Source: Suillus spraguei (taxonomy: Eukaryota; Basidiomycota; Agaricomycetes; Boletales; Suillaceae). Taken from it: DNA of 64,000 bases. Made by a program: the position numbers and the translations under genes. Location: assembly GCA_016800925.1 (NCBI GenBank), contig JABCPU010000009.1, positions 1 to 64,000 on the forward strand. The letters run 5' to 3'. This document shows, one piece after another, positions 1 to 10,911 of the stretch (the first letter of the stretch is position 1; every line of letters starts with the position of its first letter). The notes beneath the pieces are model-generated. The model made no database searches, was not told the DNA's origin, and saw only the letters and a list, made by a program, of their open reading frames with translations.

Positions 1-1250
1 AGGAGGGGCCCAACTCGGTGGGCAGTAGAGGACAAATGAGTCGGCGACCAATATCTGCAAACTTGCACTGATATTCCGCGCAATTCTTTTGACGATGCCC
101 TAGCAAGCCACAGATTCGGCACTTCATATTTTCATCGGGGTTGGAATGAACTGCACGCAAAGGAGATGGAGAGATAATGGGTGTGGGACTGGTGGATCTT
201 GCGCGCTTCTTCCCTTTATTCTTCCTCATACGTTTTAAGGCAAGAGTATTAGCTCGCTTAAGCTGCGCTTGTTGGGCGGTGGATAACGTGTATGCCGATG
301 TAGGGAGGTCTGGGGTAACTGCTCGTTCAGCAGCCGCAAGAAGTTCGTTGGAGGATGACGAGGAAGTTATGCCAAAATCTTTTACTAAGACTGGCGAGAC
401 AGGATCCATCGGACCGAATGATGATGGGATAGTCATAGGAGGATGGATATGAAGGTCGCGAAGTCGAGGACCGAGTGTTACCAACTCAGTGGTGGAGATA
501 CCTAATAGTTTAGCGGCCTCATACTGTTCCTCTGTGCAAGGTTCATATAGCCATGCTGGATGGTCATGGATGCCTGTAACGGGGAGTGATGACACTGATT
601 GTTCTATCGGGGATGGTGTTCTGGGGGACGCAAGATCATCTTGCGTTGTTGTAAGTCAGCGATGGCTTCTTCTACTAGATTTCTGGCCGCTCTGGTCTCA
701 GCGACTGATTGCTGGATGGTGTCGACAACTGTGTTGGTGAGTTGCCCAATTTCTTGCACAGCAGTGTATAGGCCAGTAAAGGCATCAAGACTAGAATAGA
801 TGCGCGAAGAAGCGGGTGCTGGGACAGGAAGTGGCGTATCTCTTTGCGGAGAGGGAGGTCGAGCAACGCCTGCTCGACGTTCGGCAATGATGTGAATAGC
901 TTCTTCAACATCATTCTTAAAGAATCGGGAAGCAACAGCATAGCGTAAGCACGAATGCGTTTTTGGAGATGAATGAAACGGTGACGGAGTGTGATGTCTG
1001 TAGTTTCTTTAGCGGTGGCTTCGATAAGGGCTGCTGTGCGGATGATGTTAACGATGAGTCGAGCGGGGAAGGCACCTCTGTCGGTGAGAATTCTGTCGAT
1101 TTCGAGGGCATGTCCCTCACAGAGGATGGCGGCTTCGATATAGGATTGGTTATCGATTTCTGCGGTAAGGGTTCCACATTGTTCTGCTTCAGAGTCGGAG
1201 TCATTGGTGGCAACAGTGACGGGGGCAATGTAGGCAGTGGGGAAAGACAT
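1..1250 (-). pseudogene. Extra ORF downstream of pol, C-terminal CCHC zinc knuckle, runs off window
   Basis: After the chromodomain stop, a second reading frame starts with ATG at 1250 and stays open, apart from two single-base frame changes near 925 (T run) and 635 (C run), through the window edge. It encodes an acidic start, a helical middle with SSRIYSSLDAFTGLYTAV, a Pro/Ser-rich and basic linker, and near position 110 a knuckle CRICGLLGHRQKNC (C-x2-C-x4-H-x4-C). The product would be an RNA- or DNA-binding, gag-like protein. I do not know its function. It could belong to this element as a third ORF, or be the gag end of a second element joined here. Confidence 0.6.
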
Positions 1251-1307
1251 TTCAATATTTGTTGGTAGTTGATCAAGTGCTAATGCGGTTGATTGACTGG
1301 GGAATAA

Positions 1308-2570
1308 TCAGAGGGCGTGTTGCTTCTTATAAGCATTTAGGATTCGAGCGGAGTTCTTCAGATTCTTTTCTGGGAGCCATTCGTTATCTCCCGATGAGTA
1401 TCCTTTCCACGAAACAAGATAACGTCGGTGATTGCCGGTTCCTTTGTGAGAAAGATTGCTTCGATTTCATATTCTTCTTCTTCTTCGATGATGTCAGGGG
1501 GTGGTTCAGGGAAATTCGGTCCGTGTACGTCTGTTTCGCTATAGGATGATAGGACAGAAGCATGGAACGTGGGGTGAATTTTCCACTGCGGTGGGAGCTG
1601 GAGCGTGAACGTGATGGGAGATAAGACATCGATGATCGGGAAGGGTCCGTATCGTTTCGGAGCGAGCTTCTTTGATGGGAGCTTAAGTCTAAGATTGGCG
1701 GCAGATAACCAAACCTTATCTCTGATCTTCCATGGAGTGTACTTATCTCCTCGGGATCGTTCGGCCATTGTTTGCATTGCGATGTTATGACAAGCAATTG
1801 CTTCTTCTCTTATCTTCTGCAGAGATCGTACTCGATCTTCTGCTGCGGGGACTGATGAATCGGGATAAGGTGGGGAATGGCACGTGGTTCGTATCCCATC
1901 ATCAAATAGAAGGGTGATGCGTTACGTGCATCGTGTTTTCGGTGATTGTGAACGAATTCAGCGATTGGTAGATGTTCTACCCAATCTTCAGGGTTGTTAC
2001 GGCAATAAATGCGAAGGTATGTTTCAAGTTCTTGATTGAGCCTTTCCGTTTGACCATCAGTCTGTGGGTGGTAAGCCATGGATGGAGCGATGAATAGTCG
2101 AGAAGTCGGGCAAGTTCCTTTGAGAAGCGAGATAGGAATTGCGGTCCTCGATCCGAGATAACTTTGTCATGGAGTCCAAATCGTCGGTAAACATGTTTTG
2201 AAAATAGCTTGGCCACACCTTCTGACGTGATAGTTTTCAAACAAGGGATAATAATTACCCCCTTCGTAAGGCCATGGTCTACCACGACCATGATACTGTC
2301 AAAGCCTCCAGAGACGGGGAGGTCAGTGATAAGATCAACGGAGACCTGGGAGAAGGGCAAACAGCCGATGAAGGAATAGGCGCGAGCGGAGGTCGAACGG
2401 GATGAGTATCCGCTTTCATTTGCTGACAAAGGGCGCAACCCTCGACGTATTTCCGAATATAAGAGCCCATTGCAGGCCACCAAGCTTCTCGTTTGACGAG
2501 TTCTTCAGTTTTGAATCTACCGGGGTGTCCCGCGGTAGGATGATCATGATACCTTTTCAGGATATCGGAG
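1308..2570 (-). pseudogene. Integrase with C-terminal chromodomain, several frameshifts
   Basis: Pieces in alternating frames cover a complete Ty3 integrase. They include the H-x3-H...C-x2-C zinc domain (HDHPTAGHPGRF, CALC), a catalytic core with VDLITDLP and ISDRGPQF supplying the two Asp, [16 protein letters not shown] supplying the Glu, a GPF/Y-like module and a chromodomain (EYEIEAI, then YLVSWKGY and NEWLPEKNL). The chromodomain ends at a TGA at 1308-1310. Frame changes occur near 2565, 2365, 2100, 1850 and 1450, each a net loss of one base. Chromodomains of such elements bind modified histones and steer integration; here that is family knowledge. Confidence 0.9.
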
Positions 2571-4520
2571 CGATGCGCCGTGGAATATAAGCACGATTCT
2601 TAAAATAGAGGACGTTCTCCTCAATCTTCCAATCAGAAAGTGCCGATTTCATGGGGGGAAGACACACGCCATCAAGGGCGTCAGACGCCGTTTTGAAAAC
2701 AGGGTCGTCAAGAGGGTCTGAGGATGACAGCACATCCTTCAAGTCAGTGTCAATAAGACGAACGAATAGAGTGTCAGGGAGGAGGGTCTGGTTCTCGTTA
2801 TCGTCTCTGCCGGAGTCATAGTCAGGCCGGCGGGATAGTGCATCAGGTACTGCTAATTTAGTACCTGCAACGTGATGCAGTTCGATGTCGTAAATGGACA
2901 AAATCAATTGCCAACGTGCTTGGCGACGGGTAAGCTTCTGTGCACTTCTAAAGTACAGGAGGTTCTTATGGTCGGTGAATACCAAGACAGGGTGTGGGTT
3001 TCCTTCGAGATAATGACGCCATTCGTTCAATGCCCGGATCACGGCAAGGAGTTCCCGATCAAAGATCTGGTAATTGCGTTCTGCGGGGTTCAAAGACTGT
3101 GAGAGGTATGCACAAGGGTGATAAACACCATTCTCATCAGTCTGCAGGAGAACTCCGCCAGTTGCTACAAGCGAAGCGTCGGTAGCAATGGCAAATTGTC
3201 GGGAAGGATCAGGGTTACGGAGTACCGGTTGGGAAGTAAAGCGTCGTTTCAATTCTTCGAAGGTGTCCATACATTCGGTTGACCATTCAAAGGCCTTATC
3301 TTTCTTTGTCAAATCGATAAGGGGTCTGGCGATGTCAGAATAGTGTGAAATGAACGTGCGGTAGAAGTTGCAAAAACCGAGGAATGACTGAACATCTTTT
3401 ACAGATTTCGGGATTGGCCATTCGGAGATTCCCTTGGTCTTGGCGGTGTCCATAGCAACTTGTCCGGGGCGAATTATCATTCCGAGGTATTCCACTTCTT
3501 CGGCATCGAAGGTGCATTTCTCTGGTTTCAAGAATAGATGTTCTTTTCTTATCTTCATCAAAACTCGTCTGGTCCGTTCACGGTGTTCTGCCATTGTCGT
3601 GGAGAAAATCAGGATATCGTCCATGTAGATAACCATCCATCCTTCATTGATTTCTTGTTGAAAGGCGCGGTTCATGTATGCTTGAAAAGTTGCTGGGGAA
3701 TTGCAGAGGCCGAAGAACATGACGTTCGGTTCAAAGAGGCCAAATTCCGTGGTAAAAGCAGCTTTCCACCTATCGTCAGGATGGATACGAATGTTGTTAT
3801 AACCGGACCGGATATCCATTTTCGTAAAGAACTGTGCGTTATGAAGACGCGCGACAAGGGAAATAGGGAGTGGGAGCGGATATGCGTTCTTGACTGTCCA
3901 ATCATTGATGTAACGGTAGTCTTGACAGGGACGCAGTTCTCCACTCTTCTTTCCCACAAAGAAGAAGCCACTAGCTTGGGGTGACTTCGATTCTGAGATA
4001 AAGTCTTTCGCAACGTTTTCATCAATAAACGTTTTGACAGCAGCGCGTTCTTTTTCCGATAGCGGGTAGACCTTAGACGTGCGAGGGATAAAACCGGGTT
4101 TGGTGTCGATCCGATGATCGATACCAGGGCGTTCGGGGGTAGTTTGTTCAGTCCGTCTTTAGCAAAGTCGTCTGCAAAGTCGTGCAGGTAATCTGGGACC
4201 AATTCTTCGAAGGATTTCTTTTTCTTTTCCTTTTCTTCCGTGGCGAATTCCTGAGCTTTGTTACTATATTTCAGAGGAGGGAGAGGAATTGTGGAGTAGT
4301 CGGAGGATTGTTCGAGTTGAGAAGTTCCATCACGTGTCAAGGGTGTATCCATGGATACTTCTTCTATGATCCTCATGCTAATCCCATCGGTATCGTACTC
4401 CACAAGAAATTCTCCATCTCCTAGTTCGTATGAGGAAATTTCGCGTACCTCCGGTGCATGCCAGACGTCGTTCATGGTGTCGAATTGGTCATCATCCTCG
4501 GTTGGAATCAACGAGGGCAC
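2557..4520 (-). pseudogene. Retrotransposon reverse transcriptase and RNase H, one frameshift
   Basis: An acidic linker (about 4520-4250) leads into the RT. The palm region shows GELRPCQDYRYIN, then the catalytic VIYMDDILIFS. RNase H follows with FAIATDAS and FTDHKNLLYF and ends near DALSRRPDYD. The enzyme copies element RNA to cDNA in virus-like particles. The frame breaks near 4135: five C where six would keep the frame, so the upstream 140 residues and the RT core are in different phases. From 3957 to 2557 the frame is open for 466 codons, a well-preserved RT-RNase H. Confidence 0.95.
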
Positions 4521-4754
4521 GGGTTCGTCTTTATCGGGAGTTTCTTCTATAGAAGGTGAAAGAGTTTTCGGGGGAACGAAGAACTTGGATAATTTCGGTA
4601 CGTTGGTGCTTCGCCCTGGAAGTTCTTCTTCTGTTTTCCTCTTTCCCTGCTTCTGTTCGTCTATTGGCCGCTGCTCATTAGGTTCTTGTCCGACTCGATG
4701 CTCGGGTTCGGATTCATTCTTGCGCTTTTCCGCACGAGGGATTGGTGATACTGC

Positions 4755-5408
4755 TCATGGCAGTTGTACACGCGGAGTGGGTTCTATGGTACGTGGCATT
4801 CGTACTTCTGGTTCCGGGTCTTTGGGAACATCAATAGGAGAAGCGATAAACGGTTTTGGAAGACGGGAATGTTGCCATCTAGTATGATGGTTAAAAAGTT
4901 GGGGCAACCCGTTCTTCTTTCGATCTTCGTCCATATCAATTTCGATTTCATCTGATTTTTCTGTTCGTGAAAGGACAAGTGTTTCAGCAGCCCAATCTAT
5001 AATTGGGTTCATTGCTCATAACCATGGAATCCCTAGGAGGATTTGATCTCTTCTTCCTAGTTTGGTGATGTTGAATTTTCCATACATGGTTCAATCATCA
5101 ATCTTGACCACTAGAAGACAATAGTGTGTGATGGGTCCTCCTTTGATAAGAGTTCCATCTGCCGTAGTAACCCGGAATGGTTCTTTGAGTTTTCGTCGCG
5201 TGATTTGATGGAGTTTCACAAACTCCTCAGAAATGAATGTTCCTGCTGCTCCTGAATCGATAACAGCAGTGGTGTCGATGGATTTCAAACGAGTACGCGA
5301 GTGGAGGGTGATGGGGACACGAAGTTCTTTTCTTTCACCTACAGCGCGTACAAGTCTTAGTAATACGTTGGGAGAAACATACGTCGAATCTTTGTTTCTC
5401 CAAGTCAA
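4755..5408 (-). pseudogene. Retrotransposon protease (retropepsin) and linker, with stops
   Basis: The frame entered at 5408 carries an aspartic protease core with DSGAAGTFI as the active-site motif and a following strand region typical of Ty3 retropepsin, which cuts the Gag-Pol polyprotein. TGA stops interrupt it at 5091-5093, 5016-5018 and 4755-4757. At 5016 and 4755, CGA changed to TGA restores the expected text; at 5091 either CGA or TGG could be ancestral. The frame overlaps the end of gag by a few bases in the -1 phase, the usual gag-pol junction. It has no ATG of its own, so it was made as a fusion. Confidence 0.85.
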
Positions 5409-6220
5409 AAATCCTCAACAATCCGTCGCACGGTTTCTTCATCTTCTTCTTCTCCTTTGACTTCAGTTTGTCTAAGTGGAGTCTTCTTCTTTCTATCAGG
5501 ACAATTGTGGATACGATGTCCTGTCTTTCTGCATCCGAAGCACTGCCCTTTCTTCATGCATTCGGATCTTTCCATGTCGGAGATTCGATCTACGACCATT
5601 GCGTTGGAATCATGGTTCGGAGTATACCGTGCATTCCCGTAGTTCTTCTTCTTCTGTTGTGGAACATGACGTGTCCTCATGGCATTAAGCCGATGATGGG
5701 CGTTGTCAATAGCAACGCATTGCAACACAACATCTCCTGTATTGAAAAGCTTTGTGAGGATACCCCAATTAAGACCGTCTTGGAAGAACTGGATCTTCGT
5801 TGCGTTGTCGTTGATCTGAGCCTTGGCTGCAAGTGCCTCGAAATCAGCAACGTAGGTGTGGAGATCTCCGGTTCCTTGTTTGAGATCTCTGAGGCGTGTA
5901 AGTGCGGTCATCCTGGTATCCACTGGTTCGAATGCTTCTTTGAAGCTCTTCATAAACTCCACCATCGTCCCATAACCAACTTTTTGTCCCGATGTGTCGG
6001 TAGATTGGGCGTGTTCAAGGAATTGTTCCTTCCATGACTTGGCATTCTTTTCGGTCATGAAGGATGTTATGTAGATGATCTTCTGCTTGTCGGTAGTGTA
6101 AAGCTTTTCATTGATGTCAAAGTGCAGATTGCACGACTGGATAAACTCGCGAGAGTTATCACGATCTCCATCGAAACCTATCGGTTGACCGATCTTGTAT
6201 TCGAATTATTTGGTCGACAT
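5405..6220 (-). pseudogene. gag: Retrotransposon gag with CCHC zinc knuckle, early stop
   Basis: The ATG is at 6220 and the reading frame runs to a TGA at 5405-5407. The middle is a typical Ty3 gag capsid region (SFKEAFEP...RLRDLKQG). The C-terminal part has a nucleocapsid knuckle CFGCRKTGHRIHNC with C-x2-C-x4-H-x4-C spacing, followed by a basic and acidic tail. The protein would package element RNA in the cytoplasm. Codon 5 is TAA (6206-6208), readily explained as CAA changed to TAA; downstream the frame is open, so a product could only start at the internal ATG near 6058. The stop lies in a run of five T, where a -1 slip would enter the protease frame. Confidence 0.85.
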
Positions 6221-6417
6221 GGTTGATGATTCTTCTGGTGAGTTATACTTTCTCGGTGCCTACACGCGCTGTCTTGCTGTCCGTTAGGGCTTTCTTCTGT
6301 CAGAGGGCTTCTCTTGACAATCTGCTCAGCATACGCGTACGCTAGTCTGCTGATCTAAGCGATCAGGGTTCAGGGTCGAAGACTGGATAGTCGACGATCA
6401 AAAGGACTTTAATCTTT

Positions 6418-6892
6418 TGTTACGAACTGGGATGGCGTCACCAGCGACAGTGAAAAGACACAGGCGGTCTGCTGGGAGTTCTTACAATGTCCAGAAGAGA
6501 ACAAGGTGAAAGTACAAGGAACGCGTTCCGAGTACGATCAAGGGTTCAGCCTCAAAGATAAGTCTAAGAGGTATCCGCAAGAATAGAGACTAAGGCTAAG
6601 GAGTGCTTAGACTTAGAGGCGATTCAAGACGACTTAGGTTGGAGACCTAAGCGAAGGAGATTCCAGGTGAAACCCAGTAAGATTAAAGTAGGGAATCTAC
6701 TACAAGTACACTGTGCTTAAATAGGCCAATATGTGCACACAGACCAAGAAGGGTGTGAGAATGTATGTGCGTATCCAAAGAAGGAAAGCAACTATAGTAC
6801 AGATGCGTTGAGCATATGAGTCAGAGTCATGTTATGTAATATACACGGTAAATGAGGTAAGAAAATGAATAGGGGCACGTACGATTGTAACA
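6418..6892 (-). repeat. Candidate 5' LTR of the chromovirus
   Basis: Upstream of gag on the minus strand, a stretch starting TGTTAC at 6892 and ending GTAACA at 6418 has the inverted TG...CA termini expected of an LTR. A TATA-like TATTTAAG lies at 6716-6723, where a U3 promoter would be expected. The alternative is that the LTR ends near 6444, just before the primer-binding-like site at 6423-6443. The second LTR is outside the window, so neither boundary can be proven here. Confidence 0.4.
6423..6443 (-). other. Possible primer binding site
   Basis: On the minus strand the segment begins TGGTGACGCC. Its complement reads like a tRNA 3' end: CGAAC of a T loop, a 5-nt stem half, a 7-nt acceptor strand, one discriminator base and CCA. 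That is what a tRNA-primed retroelement needs beside its 5' LTR. The tRNA is not identified, and the site conflicts by about 25 bp with the LTR end suggested by the inverted termini. Confidence 0.35.
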
Positions 6893-8006
6893 CTGATGGA
6901 GTGTTTTGTGAGACTTCAGGCACCGCTGAGACTGTGCAGTCCATATTGCGAGAAAACAACATGTGCTGTGTCAAAGGAAGAGGAGTGTAGATGCGCTCAG
7001 GGGGAAAGTCGCAGTGAATTGTGAGTGGCTTGAAGTGGTGATGATACAACAAGTGAGCAGCTTTGGGCATAATATTTCAGACAGACTCGTTGAGCCGGTG
7101 ATTGAGACCTTACTTTACTGCCACATCATATATTTAGAGCAGGTGTGGATGATGCCAGGATATGGATTATTCCACATGCCAGACAACCTGCTTGTACTTA
7201 CGCTTTTGGTTTGGTTTCGAAAGATGTCATAACAATAGAACAGAACACAACATTACAATTATGAACATAAGACCTCTAATCAAAAACACAACTTTGAAGA
7301 TTAACTAATGTTAGGGAGATGAAGGTATAACGATGTGGTAGTAAGGTGGGGACGATGGAAAAGAGAAAACCATGTGATAAGGTTTGGAGGCTTAAGTAGT
7401 GAATGCCACAATTTGACTCCGCCGGAGGTTCCCGAAGCAGCTGAGTGGCCCACTGTTGGATATTTCTGTTGGAGTTTCGACTGAATTTGATTCACTACTT
7501 AGTGAGCATTACCAGCTTGTTTGATCTTGTTTTTTGCTTGAGTTGTGTAGATTAGACTTTACGCTTAATCACAGCTAATATTGATATTGAATATTGAATA
7601 GCATAGCAGACACATTGTGACAACAAGTGGATGTATTTATGGGTAGCCAGTACAGTAATAATGAATTGAGTGGACTGACGTCCACTCAATCCTGAACCCT
7701 GTCAGATAGTGCCCCGCCTATGTGTTATATCTATTATTTATTTATGGATCTTGTGGTCAACATAAACTAGTCATTTTCATTATTTGATGATACATTTAAC
7801 AGTAAGGCAGATCCATGCCGACAAATCCAGCATTTATATGCACACAAATTCCCCATTTGAGCATGAATCTGGGTTAAAATTAATCGTTGACATTTTCAGG
7901 CTTTGATCATACATCTGCAGGCACGCCGAATCATTTGAAATATTAATAATTTGTCCCTCAATTTGAATGGGATCTGTCACAGACTCTTATTTGTCCATGT
8001 CTCAGG
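6893..8006. other. Intergenic, AT-rich, no gene seen
   Basis: Short ORFs on both strands (for example 6963-7232 and 7301-7495) have no recognisable motif, no intron pattern and no coding look. The part from 7500 to 7960 is AT-rich and interrupted by stops in all frames. Confidence 0.6.
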
Positions 8007-8009
8007 TGT

Positions 8010-8645
8010 GGGTAGCGGCGGGTATGCGGGTACTTGACGGGTATGACATTAGAATACGCTGTAGATACATAGGTCAAGTTAATAAAATGTCATCCCAACC
8101 ATCCTCGAGATCAGCCTCTTCTCCCTCAAGGTACAAGCCCTTTTCCAGTGCTTAACACATATGCCCAGCGCACGTCAGCAAATGCTGACGTGGCTTGAAC
8201 ATATGCGAACGACACCTGAAGGCGCCAGAATGAGAGGAGTGGAGGTACAGGCGAGAGCAGACCCAAGCAGATAAGCTCAGGCAAGTGAAAACAAGTGCAG
8301 GCAAGCAGACGAATACAGATGAGTCCAGACGACTACAGATGAGTCCAGACGACTGCAGATGAGTCCAGACGAGGCTATGTGAGTCTAAATGAGCATATGC
8401 AAGCACAGACAAGTCCAGACGAATACAGACGAGTTCATGCGAGTCCAAATGAGCATAGGCAAGCACAGACAAATGCATGCAAGTCCAGGCAGGTCCAAAC
8501 GAGTGCAGGCAAGCGCAGACGAATGCAGGTGAGTTCAGAAAGTCCAGAAGAGTGCAGGAATGTTCTGAGAAGTGGAAGCCTTGGAAGTAGAGCATGGTTA
8601 ACCCGCACCCGTACCCGTGACCCGCGCGGGTTACCCGTACCCGTA
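8010..8645. repeat. Element bounded by inverted CGGGTA-type short repeats
   Basis: At 8010-8043 GGGTA occurs four times with short spacers, on the plus strand. At 8600-8645 the complement ACCCGTACCCGT recurs in a dense block that itself folds around CCCGCGCGGGTT. The two blocks are in opposite orientation about 600 bp apart and enclose the minisatellite, which suggests a small non-coding transposable element. No target duplication was established. Confidence 0.4.
8281..8560. repeat. Minisatellite with a 10/20-bp period
   Basis: GAGTCCAGACGACTACAGAT occurs at 8321-8340, again with one change at 8341-8360, and its first half at 8361-8370. Degenerate 10-bp units of the form gagtccagac / gantncagat continue on both sides. 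Reading frames through it are artefacts of the repeat. Confidence 0.8.
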
Positions 8646-8734
8646 CAGATGCCTAGTTCGGAGGCCAATGGAAGCACTTAACTTAACTTACTAGGAAGGT
8701 TCTGAGAAGTGGAAGCCTTGGAAGTAGAGCATGG
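8557..8734. repeat. 41-bp direct repeat, copies 137 bp apart
   Basis: The sequence around TTCTGAGAAGTGGAAGCCTT at 8557-8597 returns at 8694-8734 with one mismatch. The CCCGTA block lies between the copies. Confidence 0.85.
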
Positions 8735-9041
8735 CGGTATGGCTTTCCATGCAAGTGAGTGAAAACAGTGAAGATTTGTAGGTAGGGAGACGCATTTGCA
8801 GTTGTAAGAGGACAGAAGCACAGCACAAAGAAGAGACATGTACAACATTGGTCTGGAAGGTGTATCTGTGGAAGGGCGTATACATCCTTGTTATGAACGG
8901 GAACAGTCTAAGAGTGAGAAGCCCTGAAATTTCCATAGTAATTCTAGGTGTTATATATACGTTAATATCACATGCTGAGTAGCATATCATAGCAAATAAT
9001 CATTCCTTCTTTTAGGCGCTAGTGCCTCAAATTCATTTTGC

Positions 9042-10911
9042 TCATGAACTTGAACGCTCAGATTCGTTTATGTAATCTACCACCACCAAGTGCTCGACGC
9101 TTACGTGTATATCGAGTTCCATGTCTTTGGGATTGTGAGACGACTGGGGCCCGAGTTCTGCATCTATGAGACTTCTATGGTTGCTAGAGCGTTTGGAGTA
9201 TCTCCTGGGCTTGAACTGGGAACGGACACCAGGCGTCACTTTGTCCTGTGGAATGATCACATCTTCAAAGCGTTGGGTGTCTGGCTCTAATATTTGCGAG
9301 TTTGGGTGATCGGAGTAGGAACAACAGAAAAAAATGAACGTCACAAGTGTTAGCGGAATGGGAAATCAAGCTCTAGAGTGGTGCGTACCTCGTACGTTGA
9401 TGAGAATCCGTTGGCTCATGATCCACGTTACAGCATAACCTATTGATACCCTAATGATACATTCTAAGGGGTCTGATCTCATTGACGCCAGACGATGTGA
9501 AACTCACCCTGCAGACTAATAATAGAAGTGAGTGGATGTGAGTTTCCATGATATATCCGCAGTCAAGCCTACATACTTGAGTCTCGATACCACCCCTACG
9601 ATAAAGGACAAGATTCAATATATTTGCCGCTGAGGTAATGTTAGGAGGGTGCTCATCACAAGCAGACTGTACGTGCCAGACAACACGACGAAATATCCGA
9701 TGCCATCATAGATAAGGCTAAGTGCATATGATGAACGACACACATCGACTCTACCAGTGGTAATGGACTTACACACGTACTAGTTGTTGTACTCTTAACA
9801 GAAATGGTAATGGTTAAGCGACCCGAAAGACAGGAGAGAAAAGACGCACCTGCTACTGAGGGGATTATAACGCAGAAGATGCATAGTAGAAATTGTCACC
9901 ATCACGATGTCATACACTATCATAGCGAGGTAGTAGAACCAGGTTGACAATATTTTGCCAGTATCTGCCGGGGTGCAGCTATGGTTCATGAAGACCTGAA
10001 CGGCCCATGCTGGTGGGTAAAGGTCCACTTACTTTCCCTAAGAAAGGGACGCTGTTCGTGAGATCTCATTATAAGGAACACTGACGTACATCAAGAACAA
10101 CAGCTATGTATTCCAAACGTCAATACGAACCCAAGATTAAAACATAAGCCAGAGCTTACCAGTCCGATGAAACATATTGGAGAACCACTCCGCCTAAAAT
10201 GAATAAGAGAAAGGATGCTATGCCTGAGTGGTAAGAACCTACTGAAATCGAAAAGAGGTATAGCAGCAATAGTACAACTCCTATCTGCCTACTTCTTCTT
10301 GCAACATTGAATGTCCTAAACAATGTTCAAAGTCTGCAGCTGCAACCGACGAGAAATTCGAGGACATACCTGACACCTAGGATGGCCTGTGATACCATAG
10401 TTTGTACGGCTATAGCATGGTCAATAAAGTCATGATGGGTGAGCAGCGATGGGACAGACCTTTGAAGGCAGGCGCCACAAGATAGTAGTGTTGACACGTT
10501 TGTAGTGTATAGGCGGTGGAGAAGTATCCATAATTGCTGGCTACTATGGTCATAATACTAAAATAGCTGCATTGAATGTGAGCAGAAAAAGTTTACAAGA
10601 CAGATCGAGGAAAAAACGTACCGTATAAGAATGAATAAGGCACAGGCAAGACTGAAATTATGCTTGTCAACGGTGATATGTGAGCATATGCCCTCGTTTA
10701 CCTACCTCATATGAAGAAAAGACGATTGGCTTCGGTAAAAGCGCCATTCTGCGGGGAGTGTAAGAATATAACTGAACGTAATCTGTCAGAATACTGTGAC
10801 AAAGAAATAAAAGATTACTTACTCGTAGAATACAATGGAGATGGATGCTACTCGCAAATACTTCTCAGTAGTTACACTGTCTACAGCAAAACGCTGCTCC
10901 AGAGTCTCCAT
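9042..10911 (-). CDS. DUF6533 seven-helix membrane protein (copy A)
   Basis: The ATG is at 10911 and the stop at 9042. Exon 1 encodes KYLRVASISIVFY; exon 2 gives the DUF6533 signature YILTLPAEWRFYRSQSS. Later exons give SLACALFILIR, a hydrophobic helix with ASNYGYFSTAYTLQTCQHY, TFNVARRSR, WFYYLAMIVYDIVMVTIST, IYDGIGYFVVLSG and GYAVTWIMSQRIL. About ten short introns separate them, at the same places as in the other copies. Together they form about seven membrane helices followed by a polar C-terminal tail. The family is common in Agaricomycetes and has no proven biochemical role; a receptor-like function is only suggested by topology. I saw no stop inside the exons. Confidence 0.8.

Larger units (their letters stand above)
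1..6892 (-). mobile_element. Ty3/gypsy chromovirus LTR retrotransposon, degenerate; 3' end beyond window
   Basis: Read on the minus strand, the order is candidate 5' LTR, gag with a CCHC knuckle, retropepsin, reverse transcriptase, RNase H, integrase, chromodomain and an extra downstream ORF. This is the Ty3/gypsy order, and the chromodomain after integrase places it among the chromoviruses. The 3' LTR must lie before position 1, so LTR identity and insertion age cannot be judged. Four in-frame stops and about eight single-base frame changes interrupt the coding region, so this copy is not autonomous as written. Its intact neighbours are fungal genes, so it is a genomic insertion. The class assignment is secure; the element ends are not. 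Confidence 0.93.

Noticed and set aside
3538..3984. Plus-strand ORF of 148 codons inside the retroelement
   Set aside because: It is the antisense shadow of the RT frame and has no domain; the same holds for 5468-6037, antisense to gag.
6423..6443. A tRNA gene
   Set aside because: Only the 3' third of a tRNA-like shape is present; no D or anticodon arm precedes it, so a primer binding site fits better.
8281..8560. CRISPR-like array
   Set aside because: Repeats are directly abutting with no unique spacers, and the genome is eukaryotic.
8152..8595. Minus-strand ORF of 147 codons rich in Leu, Ser and Cys
   Set aside because: It is a translation of the minisatellite; periodic residues follow the 10-bp repeat.
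8600..8645. Telomere repeat
   Set aside because: CCCGTA units resemble a telomere motif only loosely, are palindromic, and lie internally between genes.
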